A program made the translations under genes and the position numbers. From NCBI RefSeq assembly GCF_017168145.1, contig NZ_JADQTL010000010.1, positions 310,001-374,000 of the forward strand: a DNA stretch of 64,000 bases, given 5' to 3'. This stretch comes from Anaerovorax sp. IOR16 (GTDB lineage Bacteria; Bacillota; Clostridia; Peptostreptococcales; Anaerovoracaceae). Shown here piece after piece: positions 1-8,871 of the stretch (the first letter of the stretch is position 1; each line of letters starts with the position of its first letter). The notes below the pieces were generated by a model, which was not told where the DNA came from, ran no database searches, and was given only the letters and a program-made list of their open reading frames with translations.

Positions 1-424
1 AGGTATTAAACGAATCCGGTGTACGAAAATTTCTTAAAACGCGATAACCAAGGCGTATCCCACCTAAAAAAAGGATATCTAAATTGCAACTAATCATATA
101 AACACTACGAGGGAAAAATTGCTGAATAAATTCTAAATACGCAATCGCAGTTAAGGAGGCAAAAACAGAAGCCATAACAATTTTAAGCATTTCTTCCATT
201 CCCGCATATTTCCATAAGCTATTATAGAGTCCAAATATCCATAATATCAATATTTTTAAAACCGTCAACCATATAAAGTTATTTGCATAAACTGCAAAAT
301 AACCCTCGAAAACATCATTAGTTACATTAAATTCAAAACGTAGTAAGAACGCTAATATGTACGCCAAGTTTATGCAGAAGGCATCTGCTAACACGAGAAA
401 AGTAATTCTCGAATATTTCACCAT
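1..424 (-). CDS. CapD/FlaA1-type polysaccharide biosynthesis protein, N-terminal part (cut by window edge)
   Basis: Only the first 141 codons lie in the window; the gene runs off the left edge. The visible part is a series of hydrophobic segments (about residues 5-27, 43-62, 73-95 and 103-125) with the RFEFNV and LYNSLWKYAG blocks typical of the membrane region of the CapD/FlaA1/PglF family. In that family the membrane part is followed by a cytosolic NAD-dependent nucleotide-sugar dehydratase domain, which would lie outside this window. The usual reaction is 4,6-dehydration of UDP-GlcNAc or a relative. The start is ATG at 424, preceded by a GAGG-like ribosome binding site. The gene follows the SGNH and MBOAT genes by 65 bases on the same strand. 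The family call is strong from the N-terminus alone; substrate cannot be judged. Confidence 0.8.
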   Translation of the reverse strand, partial: MVKYSRITFLVLADAFCINLAYILAFLLRFEFNVTNDVFEGYFAVYANNFIWLTVLKILILWIFGLYNSLWKYAGMEEMLKIVMASVFASLTAIAYLEFIQQFFPRSVYMISCNLDILFLGGIRLGYRVLRNFRTPDSFNT

Positions 425-489
425 TTGTCTATCCTCTATCCTTATAGTTTTATATATTTTATTTTACGTCAATATAAAGATTTTTGCAA

Positions 490-1443
490 CTATATGGAAT
501 TTGCTGCAAGATATGCAGCAAATTGAGGTGTAAGCTTCTGAACTCCTCTATAATTAAGATGACGGCGATCATAAAAATCTTCGTTCAAGTTTAAACCTAA
601 TTCCTCATATTTTTGATTGTAATCCACATAAGCAATGTTTCTTTCTTTCGCAAACTGCCAAGCGGCATTATATAAAACCTGCTCATCCTTTGTTGCATTG
701 GAAGGTGCTTTCATTAAAATAAGCTTAATATTTTCTTTATTCGTCAATTCATATATCTTTTGTAAATATTTCATAGTTTTTGGAAGTGGCTGTCCAATCT
801 CCATTATATTTGCAACATCCTCACGGCTTTCAATTGGGGTAATCGGTTCCAAAAGAACATATCCTCGATAAGGATCACGCTTTTTTTTAAAATCCTTTTT
901 ATAATCCTCGAGGTTCAGTTCCTCCCATCTTCCATGGTATTTCATTATATTAAATATATAATTTCTTCTTTCTCCTTTGGGAACAGATGCAAAAACCATA
1001 TCTATTTTATTTTTTGATAAAGGAATAGGGTCCATAGCAGAATATAATGTTCCTTCCTTTGGAACATTTTTGGGCTCAACCATCATATTTACTTCAAGAA
1101 CCATAATTTTCGGTTTTTGTGTTTTGAGTGCCTCTTTCATATAATAATAACTAATCCAAATTGGCTGCTCCTGTGTCGCTAAAATATAAGAACGTAATCC
1201 TGTCTGATCTTCTACAATCTGGGGATCAATGGAGCAATACATATGGCTTGAACCAAAATACATAACATCGATACTGTTCTTCGGTTCATTATAAAAACCT
1301 CCGACTTTTACTGACATATTCCACGGCTCAGTCAAGCTTTTACGCACCAAAACATCACTGATTTCTGCAAATAATAGTGTTAAAATTAACAGAAAACAGG
1401 CGATACGGAATATTCTTATTGTAATCTTTAAATGTGGTTTCAT
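490..1443 (-). CDS. Membrane-anchored SGNH-like protein, MBOAT partner (DltD/AlgJ-like)
   Basis: A 317-residue protein with one N-terminal membrane anchor (about residues 5-27) and an extracytoplasmic domain. It has a GSSHMY block near residue 62, resembling the nucleophile block of SGNH hydrolases, and a C-terminal DRRH block that supplies the paired Asp and His. Proteins of this type act with MBOAT acyltransferases to O-acylate cell-wall polymers. The MBOAT gene lies directly upstream, 25 bases away, which supports that pairing. The frame is open to a TTG at 1455, but I prefer ATG 1443 because a GGAG motif lies just before it. The polymer that is acylated is not evident from the sequence. 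Confidence 0.75.
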   Translation of the reverse strand: MKPHLKITIRIFRIACFLLILTLLFAEISDVLVRKSLTEPWNMSVKVGGFYNEPKNSIDVMYFGSSHMYCSIDPQIVEDQTGLRSYILATQEQPIWISYYYMKEALKTQKPKIMVLEVNMMVEPKNVPKEGTLYSAMDPIPLSKNKIDMVFASVPKGERRNYIFNIMKYHGRWEELNLEDYKKDFKKKRDPYRGYVLLEPITPIESREDVANIMEIGQPLPKTMKYLQKIYELTNKENIKLILMKAPSNATKDEQVLYNAAWQFAKERNIAYVDYNQKYEELGLNLNEDFYDRRHLNYRGVQKLTPQFAAYLAANSI

Positions 1444-1468
1444 TTTAATCTCCAATAATTTATTCTAT

Positions 1469-2950
1469 TTAGAATTGAAAATACAGGAATTGACTTTCAC
1501 TATATCCCGGTCCATATACTCCGAATATGACAATTGAAAAAATCAGTAACAGGTATACACTCCAACGGAACAGAAATCCCTGTTCTAAGACCTTTTTTCG
1601 CCAATCTACGCCATGGTATTCAGCAATGCTCATGAGTATCATTATAAAAATCGCACCAAGTGCCAAAACGAAGTTTTTCTGGTTTAAACCAAGCTGCCAT
1701 AAAGTCCCGTCTACAAATACAATTGGATTCCATTTTAAAAAGATTTGATGAATCACACCAAAAGCATCATCCAAACATGGAGCTCGAAAGAAAATCCATG
1801 CAAAGTTCACAAGAAGAAAGGTCAAAATGCCTTGTCCCAATTTATAACTGAACTTCTTGCGGTTGATTCCCAAAAGATCTGTGATTGCATTTTTTATAGG
1901 ACAGAGCATCTGCCCTATAATCTGGAACGCACCATGCAAAACTCCCCACATTACAAATGTCCAATTAGCTCCATGCCAAAGTCCGCTGACTAAAAATACA
2001 ATCATAATATTTACATACTTCCGGAACGTTCCTTTTTTGTTCCCACCAAGCGGAATGTATAAGTAATCTCTAAACCAAGTACTCAAAGAAATATGCCATC
2101 GCTGCCAAAATTCTTTGATGCTTCTAGAAAAATAAGGCTGCTTAAAGTTATCCATCAATCGAAAACCCATCACCTCAGCTGCACCCTTTGCAATGAGTGA
2201 ATACGAATTAAAGTCACAATAAATTTGAATTCCAAAGAATAAAGTCGCCACTACCACCTGCAGTCCAAGATAATACGTATATTGCCCATATACTTGATTG
2301 ACCAAAATTGCTACACGGTCTGCAATCACCAACTTTAAAAATAATCCCCATAGCATGAGAAGCAATCCGGATTTTACTCTTTTATAATCAAAAAAATGAC
2401 GTTCATTAATCTGTACCAATAGATTTTTAGAGCGTTCAATCGGCCCTGCTACAAGCTGTGGGAAAAAGGAAACAAACAATGCATATTTCAACAAATTTCG
2501 TTCGACATAAATTTCTCCACGATATACATCCATTGTATAACTCAATGCTTGAAAGGTATAAAAAGAAATACCGACCGGTAAAACAACATCAAAGGTAGGC
2601 TGAATTAAACTGACACCCAGCTTATTAAAGACGATATTTAAATTTGCTATTGCAAAATCAAAATACTTAAAGAAAAATAAAATGCTTAAATTAGAAATAA
2701 AGCTAACGGCGACCCATAAACGTTTTTTTATTACGCTTCCCTTTTTTACCGCACGAGCAATCAAAATTCCACTGGTATAGGTAATCATTGTAGATGTTGC
2801 GATCAGTAAGGCATATTTTGGATTCCAACACATATAAAAATAGTAGCTTGCCAAAAGCAGCCACAAATAACGAAACTTATGTGGTATCAAAAAATACATC
2901 CCCGTTACGATTGGGAAAAACAACATAAAACTAAAGGAGTTAAATAACAT
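1469..2950 (-). CDS. MBOAT-family membrane O-acyltransferase (AlgI/DltB/PatA-like)
   Basis: A 493-residue protein with about ten hydrophobic segments. It carries the MBOAT hallmarks: a conserved IKEFWQRWHISLSTWFRDY block near residue 280 and the SGLWHGANWTF block near 320, whose histidine is the expected active-site residue. Length matches AlgI/PatA-type enzymes, which move acetyl groups from a cytosolic donor across the membrane to extracellular polysaccharide or peptidoglycan. The SGNH-like gene follows immediately and probably completes the transfer. It is divergent from the patatin gene; the 82-base gap holds a possible promoter (TTGCCC, 17 bases, TAAAAT) reading towards this gene. Confidence 0.9.
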   Translation of the reverse strand: MLFNSFSFMLFFPIVTGMYFLIPHKFRYLWLLLASYYFYMCWNPKYALLIATSTMITYTSGILIARAVKKGSVIKKRLWVAVSFISNLSILFFFKYFDFAIANLNIVFNKLGVSLIQPTFDVVLPVGISFYTFQALSYTMDVYRGEIYVERNLLKYALFVSFFPQLVAGPIERSKNLLVQINERHFFDYKRVKSGLLLMLWGLFLKLVIADRVAILVNQVYGQYTYYLGLQVVVATLFFGIQIYCDFNSYSLIAKGAAEVMGFRLMDNFKQPYFSRSIKEFWQRWHISLSTWFRDYLYIPLGGNKKGTFRKYVNIMIVFLVSGLWHGANWTFVMWGVLHGAFQIIGQMLCPIKNAITDLLGINRKKFSYKLGQGILTFLLVNFAWIFFRAPCLDDAFGVIHQIFLKWNPIVFVDGTLWQLGLNQKNFVLALGAIFIMILMSIAEYHGVDWRKKVLEQGFLFRWSVYLLLIFSIVIFGVYGPGYSESQFLYFQF

Positions 2951-3032
2951 CAGAGGAAATCCCTTCTAATTCTGATTTTTAGAACTTCTATTATTTTAAA
3001 ATAAAAAAACAAGAAGGGCAAGGGGGAATCCT

Positions 3033-4211
3033 ATGACCAACCATCGTATTGCTATGAAACGCAATGTTGGAAATCAAAATATCGGTATTTCATTATCAGG
3101 GGGCGGAATTCGTGCTTCCATTTTTCATCTAGGCGTTCTTAAGTGGCTTGCAGAAAATGGCGAATTGGAAAACATCCGTCATGTCTCGTCGGTTTCAGGA
3201 GCCAGCTTAGCCGTTGGATTAATTTACGCTCGAAGCGGTTACCGTTGGCCAGACAGTCACTTGTTCCTTAATAAAACCCTTCCAAAAATTCGGAATACGA
3301 TCTTAAATCATAATATCCAGCAAGACTCTATTTTATCTCTTTTAAGTAAGCCTTGGAAATGGAACCAAAAAGTAAATGTACTTGCACATATTATTGAAAA
3401 AAAATGGGGCATTCATGGACTAATCTGTGATTTGCCTTCATCACCCTTATGGTCCATCAACTGCACTTCTTTTGAAACTGGTAATAATTTTCGTATTAAT
3501 CAAAAACAGATGGTTGATTATAAAATCGGCTACGTTTCCCATCCAAAGATGTCCATCTCTGACGCAATCTCGGCCTCTGCAGGCTTCCCTGTTTTAATTG
3601 GTGCTTATAAGCTTTCCCTCAATGATTATCAATGGACAACGCCATTAAGTAAGTCAGGAAGATGCAATAACTCCCTCTACCGACCGACTTTAGAAGATTT
3701 AAAAATTTTGCACTTATGGGATGGCGGTGTCTACGACAATTTAGGACTTGAGGCACTGTACAAAATATCAAACGGCGGCCATCTCACGGAGGGACTGGAT
3801 TTTTTAATCGTCAGCAACGCTTCTTCTCCATGTCCCTACCGTAAATGGGATAACCTTTTTTCAGTTCGTAATCTCAGCCAGCTCCTGGACATTAACATGA
3901 ACCAAGTGGTATCGCTTCGAAGCCGTGATGTCATTGATTATTTTTTACGTACACAAAGAGGCTACTACGTACAAATCGGAAGCAAGATGAAACATATATT
4001 CGCTTACTCTTCAAATGTTTTGCCTTGTACCCAAAAAAGTAAAATGCCTTTATTGAAAAACGAAGAAATCGATTACGTAAAATACTATCCAACGACACTT
4101 ACATCCCCAACCGAAGCAGATTATGACTTGATTTTAAATCATGGATATGAAACTGCAAAATACACCGAACTTTGCTATTATCGACCCTTACATAACCAAA
4201 TAAATATATAG
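3033..4211 (+). CDS. Patatin-like phospholipase/acyl hydrolase
   Basis: A 392-residue protein with the patatin fold signature: an oxyanion-loop SGGGIRAS block near residues 22-29, a nucleophile block SVSGAS near residue 53, and a catalytic-Asp block DGGVYDNLGL near residue 232. The nucleophile motif departs from the canonical GxSxG and looks more like the GxSGxS of cPLA2-type enzymes, with the first glycine replaced by serine. There is no signal peptide, so it is probably cytosolic or peripheral. The start at 3033 follows AAGGGGG. The gene stands alone on the plus strand and ends at a bidirectional terminator. Substrate (phospholipid or another acyl ester) is unknown. Confidence 0.85.
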   Translation: MTNHRIAMKRNVGNQNIGISLSGGGIRASIFHLGVLKWLAENGELENIRHVSSVSGASLAVGLIYARSGYRWPDSHLFLNKTLPKIRNTILNHNIQQDSILSLLSKPWKWNQKVNVLAHIIEKKWGIHGLICDLPSSPLWSINCTSFETGNNFRINQKQMVDYKIGYVSHPKMSISDAISASAGFPVLIGAYKLSLNDYQWTTPLSKSGRCNNSLYRPTLEDLKILHLWDGGVYDNLGLEALYKISNGGHLTEGLDFLIVSNASSPCPYRKWDNLFSVRNLSQLLDINMNQVVSLRSRDVIDYFLRTQRGYYVQIGSKMKHIFAYSSNVLPCTQKSKMPLLKNEEIDYVKYYPTTLTSPTEADYDLILNHGYETAKYTELCYYRPLHNQINI

Positions 4212-4239
4212 TGAAAAATCTACTTTTTTCACTATATAT
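4204..4239. terminator. Bidirectional hairpin terminator
   Basis: Perfect 15-base arms (4204-4218 and 4225-4239) with a 6-base loop and A/T-rich flanks on both sides. It lies between the convergent patatin gene and the small gene that ends at 4245, so it can serve both. Confidence 0.8.
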
Positions 4240-4244
4240 TTATT

Positions 4245-4481
4245 TTATCGTTTTGAATTTGGTCCAAGTCCAGTTTTCTTGGAGTTATAACCTAGATTCT
4301 GATTCTTAATCGTATTTGGAACGCTGTCCTTTTCCACCAATTCCTTCGCAAACTCTACTGTTAGCGCTTCCTGATCCTTCATACTCTGTTCTGCCTGTTC
4401 AACCATTGCACGGGTTAAATTTCCATTCTGTCTTGAGGTTAATTCTCCTCGATCAATTCCATCATGATAATTTTTACTCAT
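4245..4481 (-). CDS. Small hydrophilic protein of unknown function
   Basis: A 78-residue, highly charged, soluble protein with no cysteine, no membrane segment and no signal peptide. The middle (about residues 22-50) is rich in Glu, Gln and Ala and should be helical; the C-terminus is basic and rich in Asn, Gly and Lys. A very strong ribosome binding site (AGGAGGTG, 7 bases before ATG) and the terminator just after the stop make it a convincing gene. Size and composition recall small stress or spore proteins, but I see no diagnostic motif and assign no function. Confidence 0.7.
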   Translation of the reverse strand: MSKNYHDGIDRGELTSRQNGNLTRAMVEQAEQSMKDQEALTVEFAKELVEKDSVPNTIKNQNLGYNSKKTGLGPNSKR

Positions 4482-4761
4482 TTAGTTCACCTCCTAATGG
4501 TAGTGTAACCAAAGAAATAAAAAAATCTCGAAAAATGTATACACGTAAAGACACTATAATGTTCTTTTATTTATTTTTGTTTATTTATACCATAATAATC
4601 TCAATTTTATAAATTATATTTAACCTCCTAATCAAGCTCTCTTTTTATTTTTAATACTTCAGCATAACAGACTGAAACAGAATCACATACTTATAATAAG
4701 AATCCTCGTATCGTTCTTAAAAATACAACAGTACCTTATTGCTATTCTTTACCCTGCCATT
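4482..4761. other. AT-rich gap upstream of the small gene
   Basis: This 280-base stretch separates the small gene from the last gene of the glycan locus. It must hold the promoter of the small gene, but no clear -35/-10 pair stands out. An AGGAGG-like motif near 4620 on the minus strand has no start codon at a useful distance. I found no clear terminator for the long upstream operon. Confidence 0.4.
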
Positions 4762-5886
4762 TTAAAGATAACTTTTTACATGGTCAACAACCCACTGGAT
4801 ATCCTCCATTTCCATATATGGATGGAATGGTAATGCCAGTACCGTATCACACAATGAATTTGTTACTAAATAATCTTTCTCACAATTTGGAATTTCTTCA
4901 AATGCTTTTTGTCTATGCATTGGTATAGGGTAGTAGATCATAGATGGTATGCCAAATTCTTTTAAGTGCGCCTGTAAGCCATCTCTTTGGGCCCGATTGG
5001 CAAGTACAATCGTATACTGAGCCCAACTGGAAGCATATTTTTCTGGAATTTGCGGTACTTTTACCACATCCCTCAATGCATTTGTATATTGTTTTGAGAT
5101 GCGCTCTACTGCCTCCAATTCATATTTTTCAAATGCTTCTAATTTAATGAGCAGTATCGCTGCCTGTATCGTATCCAATCTGGAGTTAAGACCAATACGA
5201 ACGTTATCGTATTTCTCTTTTCCTTTTCCATGGCTTCTATAAGATTTTATCAACTCTGCCATCTCAATATCGTCGGTAAAAACTGCACCGCCATCCCCGT
5301 AGCACCCTAGTGGCTTTGCTGGAAAAAACGAAGTGGTAGAAATATCGCCAAAGCTGCAGGCACGCTTTCCATGTAAACTCCCACCAAAGCCCTGTGCTGC
5401 ATCTTCTAAAATTTTTATTCCGTATCGTTCCGCAATTGGCCGTATCCGATCGAAATCTGCTGGACGACCAAACAAATCTACCGCAATAATCACGCGAGGG
5501 GTTAATATTCCTTCTCCTATGACTTCTTGTATTTTAGCTTCCAACTTTTCTGGATCTAGATTAAATGAATGTTCTTCAACATCTACAAATATGGGAGTCG
5601 CTTTTTGCAAAGACACTACTTCTGCGGAAGAAAAAAACGTGAAATCAGGGACGAAAACAGCATCATTTGGCCCGATTTCCCATGCCATTAAAGCAAGCTG
5701 TAGTGCATCCGTTCCATTGGCACAAGTAATACAGTATTTTGTTCCTGCAAAATTTGCCAATTTTTCTTCCAGCTCCGCCACCTTTTTACCCATAATAAAA
5801 TGAGCATCTGCCGCAACCTGTGTAAACGCCCAGTCAATTTCAGGCTTTAATCGCTGATACTGCGTTTTCAAATCTCTAAACTCCAT
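4762..5886 (-). CDS. wbpE: DegT/DnrJ/EryC1-family PLP aminotransferase, WbpE-like
   Basis: A 374-residue sugar aminotransferase. It shows the cofactor-binding GTDALQLAL block near residue 63, the DAAQGFGG block near 160, and the PLP lysine in FFPAKPLGCYGDGG near 184. In the WbpA-B-E-D-I route it transfers an amino group from glutamate to the 3-keto sugar made by WbpB, giving UDP-2-acetamido-3-amino-2,3-dideoxy-D-glucuronate. An ATG four codons upstream (5898) is open, but ATG 5886 has GGAGG at the right distance. It is the last gene of the glycan locus and follows the wbpD-like acetyltransferase by 30 bases. The specific substrate is inferred from neighbours. Confidence 0.88.
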   Translation of the reverse strand: MEFRDLKTQYQRLKPEIDWAFTQVAADAHFIMGKKVAELEEKLANFAGTKYCITCANGTDALQLALMAWEIGPNDAVFVPDFTFFSSAEVVSLQKATPIFVDVEEHSFNLDPEKLEAKIQEVIGEGILTPRVIIAVDLFGRPADFDRIRPIAERYGIKILEDAAQGFGGSLHGKRACSFGDISTTSFFPAKPLGCYGDGGAVFTDDIEMAELIKSYRSHGKGKEKYDNVRIGLNSRLDTIQAAILLIKLEAFEKYELEAVERISKQYTNALRDVVKVPQIPEKYASSWAQYTIVLANRAQRDGLQAHLKEFGIPSMIYYPIPMHRQKAFEEIPNCEKDYLVTNSLCDTVLALPFHPYMEMEDIQWVVDHVKSYL

Positions 5887-5916
5887 GATTTCCTCCATAC
5901 TTATATATATTTCACT

Positions 5917-6468
5917 TTACACTTCACTATATTCCGAACATGTTCTGCCACAAACTGTGCACTGATAATCCTTTAATATAGCACCGCATTCACATACCCA
6001 CCCTATCTGCTTCGCCGGAGAACCTGCGACCAAGGCATGATCCGGTACATCTTTCGTGACTACAGCACCTGCTGCCACCATGGCCCATTTACCAATGGTA
6101 TGCCCACACACGATCGTTGCATTTGCACCAATTGTCGCACCATTTTTTAACAATGTCTTTCGATAACCCTCTGAGCCTTTTGGATATTTAGCACGCGGTG
6201 TAAGATCATTTGTAAAAACCATAGACGGACCGCAAAATACGAAATCCTCCATCTCCACGCCCTCATAAATAGACACATTGTTCTGTACCTTGCATCCATT
6301 CCCAATCTTTACATTATTTGAAACGTTTACATTTTGGCCAAAAGAACAATTCGCGCCAATCCTAGCGCCGCTCTGAACATGACAGAAATGCCATATTTTT
6401 GTCCCTTTACCTATGAAAACACCGTCATCAATATAACTGCTTTCATGGACAAAAAATTCTTGGGTCAT
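5917..6468 (-). CDS. wbpD: Left-handed beta-helix N-acetyltransferase, WbpD-like
   Basis: A 183-residue hexapeptide-repeat protein, with repeats running through about residues 15-145 and the [22 protein letters not shown] block that closes many sugar acetyltransferases. The C-terminus has CEC and CTVC cysteine pairs, as in WbpD-type enzymes, and may bind a metal. Its expected role is to acetylate the 3-amino group of UDP-GlcNAc3NA. The start overlaps the stop of the wbpB-like gene by 4 bases, so the two are translationally coupled; AAAGGAG precedes ATG 6468. Confidence 0.88.
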   Translation of the reverse strand: MTQEFFVHESSYIDDGVFIGKGTKIWHFCHVQSGARIGANCSFGQNVNVSNNVKIGNGCKVQNNVSIYEGVEMEDFVFCGPSMVFTNDLTPRAKYPKGSEGYRKTLLKNGATIGANATIVCGHTIGKWAMVAAGAVVTKDVPDHALVAGSPAKQIGWVCECGAILKDYQCTVCGRTCSEYSEV

Positions 6469-7544
6469 CTTTCAAATTCTCCTTTCATGTCCAAGCTGGA
6501 AAATTGGTCTAAAGGAAATTTTACAACTTGTCCAGTCTTCTGACTCTTATAGATTGCCAATATCATTTCTACTGCATGTTTTCCTGCTACCGCATCCACA
6601 TAAGGCTGTCTATTATTTTCAATTGCTTCAATCATATCTGCAAACAGACTAGTATGTCCATTTCCATATACATTTTCGGTAGTTTCCTTAAAACCTTTGC
6701 TCTGCACGTCATCCTCTGTCTCATCAAAAAAGTTCCATACGTCAATATTGTTGGTGGAGGTTCCTCCTAACTTTACCGTTCCTTTTTCCCCGAACAGATA
6801 CAGGGTTTCTTCCAAGTTCTTGGGATACACGTTGGTCGTTCCTTCAATCGTAGCTACACTTCCGTTTTTAAATACCACGGTAGCCATCCCAATGTCTTCG
6901 GCTTCGAGATATCCGTGAAACTGCTGCCGGGTTACACCATAAACACTTTCCACTGCATCGCCCATCATCCACCGAAGTAAATCAATCCCATGAATGCACT
7001 GATTCATTAATGCGCCTCCGTCTTGCCCCCAGGTTCCTCTCCACGGAGCCTGCTCGTAATAATCACGATTTCGATTCCATCTCACATGGATTGACCCATG
7101 TGACAATTTTCCAAATCGGCCTTCTTCCACTGCTGCTCTCATCTTCTGTACTGCAATATTAAATCTATTTTGGTGACATGCTGCAACTTTTACTGCATTT
7201 TTCTCGGCCAGTAAAATAATTTTATCTGCATCTTCTATACTCATTGCCATTGGTTTTTCAATGATGGTATGAACCCCCTGTCTAATGCAACTTAATGCGA
7301 TTTCGGCATGCAGACCGCTCTCTGTTGCAATACTGACCAAGTCTGGTTTCACTTCTGCAAGCATTTTTGTATAATCCGTGTAACGCCTAATGGTCTGATC
7401 ATTCTCTAACTCGTATTCTTTCAAGAGCTGTTCGATGCGTTCTGGAATAACGTCACAAACGGCAGCAAGCTCCAGTTTGTTGTTTAATACGGCTTTTATG
7501 TGGTTTCTCGAGATTCTGCCACATCCGATCAATGCATATTTCAT
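6465..7544 (-). CDS. wbpB: Gfo/Idh/MocA-family NAD-dependent dehydrogenase, WbpB-like
   Basis: A 359-residue oxidoreductase with an N-terminal Rossmann fold ([10 protein letters not shown] at residues 7-16) and the family's EKPMAMS block near residue 97 that positions the catalytic lysine. In the WbpA-B-E-D-I pathway the enzyme oxidises C3 of UDP-GlcNAcA to a 3-keto sugar, the substrate of the adjacent aminotransferase. A strong AGGAGG precedes ATG 7544. The family call is very safe; the UDP-GlcNAcA assignment rests on the full wbp gene set around it. Confidence 0.88.
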   Translation of the reverse strand: MKYALIGCGRISRNHIKAVLNNKLELAAVCDVIPERIEQLLKEYELENDQTIRRYTDYTKMLAEVKPDLVSIATESGLHAEIALSCIRQGVHTIIEKPMAMSIEDADKIILLAEKNAVKVAACHQNRFNIAVQKMRAAVEEGRFGKLSHGSIHVRWNRNRDYYEQAPWRGTWGQDGGALMNQCIHGIDLLRWMMGDAVESVYGVTRQQFHGYLEAEDIGMATVVFKNGSVATIEGTTNVYPKNLEETLYLFGEKGTVKLGGTSTNNIDVWNFFDETEDDVQSKGFKETTENVYGNGHTSLFADMIEAIENNRQPYVDAVAGKHAVEMILAIYKSQKTGQVVKFPLDQFSSLDMKGEFER

Positions 7545-7559
7545 TTATAAAACGCCTCC

Positions 7560-8456
7560 TTAAATACTATTTCTAAGTATCTTTGCCGGTGCCCCGATAA
7601 CGACCTTACCAGGTGGCACATTTTTTGTAACAACAGAACCCATTCCCACTATCGAATCGGCTCCAATTTCGCACTGGTTTCTGATAACACTCGATGTAAT
7701 ATAAGCATTTTCACCAGTTATTACACTTCCAAACAACTGAGAACAGATCACTGACGCATTATCTTTCACCAGATTATTGTGACCAATATGTGTCGTCGGT
7801 GCAATTTTTACTCCGTTTCCAATCACGGTATCGTCAATCGTTCCTCTTGCAATGTTAACATGACTTCCAATAAATACATTGTTTCCAATCACAACTCCGC
7901 CGTAATGTTTAATCATCGTTTTTACATGGTTCTCATCTTCTGAATATCCGTAACCGTCTTCTCCTATAACAGTTAACGACTGAATGATGCAATTCTCTCC
8001 GATAGTCACACAGTTTCTGATGACTACATTGTCCCCGATTATCGTTCCATCTCCGATTTTCACATCTCCTACAATGGAACAATTCGTTCCAATCTGAACG
8101 TTTTTCCCAAGAGTAACTCCAACACCAATCACAGTTCCCGCCCCAATAGGCTCTCCAGTAGAATGATCTCCAAAAAATTCCTCCAGAATAGAGAAAAATA
8201 CACCTTTCGAATTGCTACAACTGATTACAGTTTGTGCTTTTACATCAATGCTATCCTGTGCAATGCATACAGCAATTTCTCTATTATGGTTGCCGCTTCC
8301 GAGTTTATCCGACTTTAGCCAGGTTATCGTATGTTCTTTGTAATTAACAAAAGAAGAAAACCCCGTGACCGTTATATCTTTTTTCCCTTTCACCTGAAAA
8401 GTAAAATTATTTCTTTCAAGAAATGCTACAATGTCTGAAACAGAAATTTTTTTCAT
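7560..8456 (-). CDS. LpxD-like hexapeptide-repeat N-acyltransferase
   Basis: A 298-residue protein with a small N-terminal region (about 1-100) followed by a long hexapeptide-repeat beta-helix (about 100-275), the layout of LpxD. A histidine-rich block TTHIGHNN near residue 232 matches the position of the LpxD catalytic histidine. LpxD itself N-acylates UDP-glucosamine in lipid A synthesis, but no other lipid A gene is seen here. A transferase of acyl or 3-hydroxyacyl groups to an amino sugar in the surface glycan is more likely. Its start codon directly abuts the stop of the MaoC gene, suggesting the two act together. Confidence 0.75.
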   Translation of the reverse strand: MKKISVSDIVAFLERNNFTFQVKGKKDITVTGFSSFVNYKEHTITWLKSDKLGSGNHNREIAVCIAQDSIDVKAQTVISCSNSKGVFFSILEEFFGDHSTGEPIGAGTVIGVGVTLGKNVQIGTNCSIVGDVKIGDGTIIGDNVVIRNCVTIGENCIIQSLTVIGEDGYGYSEDENHVKTMIKHYGGVVIGNNVFIGSHVNIARGTIDDTVIGNGVKIAPTTHIGHNNLVKDNASVICSQLFGSVITGENAYITSSVIRNQCEIGADSIVGMGSVVTKNVPPGKVVIGAPAKILRNSI

Positions 8457-8858
8457 TTACGCCCTCCATTTCACTGTTGAGTCACCACTCAACACAAGTT
8501 TTCCTTCCTGGTTGGTGCAGATTATCTCTATTAGATAAAGATCTTTTTCCTCTATAATTTCTTTTATGACTAGTTTTACCTCAATTTCATCATCCAGATA
8601 AATTGGTCTTCTGTAATTGAAATTCTGTGAGAGCAGAATCGACCCGATACCTGGAAAGTAGTTCCCAATGATCATAAACACAGCATTTATACAAAACAGC
8701 CCGTGAGCTATACGCTTTCCAAAAATAGTATTTGCAGCATAATCTTCATCTAAATGAATAGGATTTATATCCCCTGATACCTTTGCAATTTCACTAACAA
8801 TTAACTCTGTGGCAATAAATTTTTTTGAAATGGAATCTCCAACTTGTAAACTTTTCAT
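8457..8858 (-). CDS. MaoC-like hot-dog hydratase
   Basis: A 133-residue single hot-dog domain. The block GDINPIHLDEDYA near residue 30 supplies the Asp/His pair of R-specific enoyl-CoA hydratases, followed by FGKRIAHGLF. The family adds or removes water on acyl thioesters, often giving (R)-3-hydroxyacyl-CoA. Placed immediately before an LpxD-like acyltransferase, it could make the hydroxyacyl donor used on an amino sugar. The frame is open to a TTG at 8861; ATG 8858 sits behind AGGAG and is preferred. Confidence 0.85.
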   Translation of the reverse strand: MKSLQVGDSISKKFIATELIVSEIAKVSGDINPIHLDEDYAANTIFGKRIAHGLFCINAVFMIIGNYFPGIGSILLSQNFNYRRPIYLDDEIEVKLVIKEIIEEKDLYLIEIICTNQEGKLVLSGDSTVKWRA

Positions 8859-8871
8859 CAACTTTCTCCTA

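Noticed and set aside
4600-4660. AGGAGG-like site on the minus strand near 4620 as the start of another small gene
   Set aside because: No start codon at a usable distance opens more than two codons.
5333-5803. Plus-strand frame of 156 codons opposite wbpE
   Set aside because: Lies wholly within a well-supported aminotransferase gene and has no ribosome binding site.
7560-8456. LpxD-like gene as evidence for lipid A and an outer membrane
   Set aside because: No lpxA, lpxB or lpxC neighbour; in this context a glycan acyltransferase is more likely.
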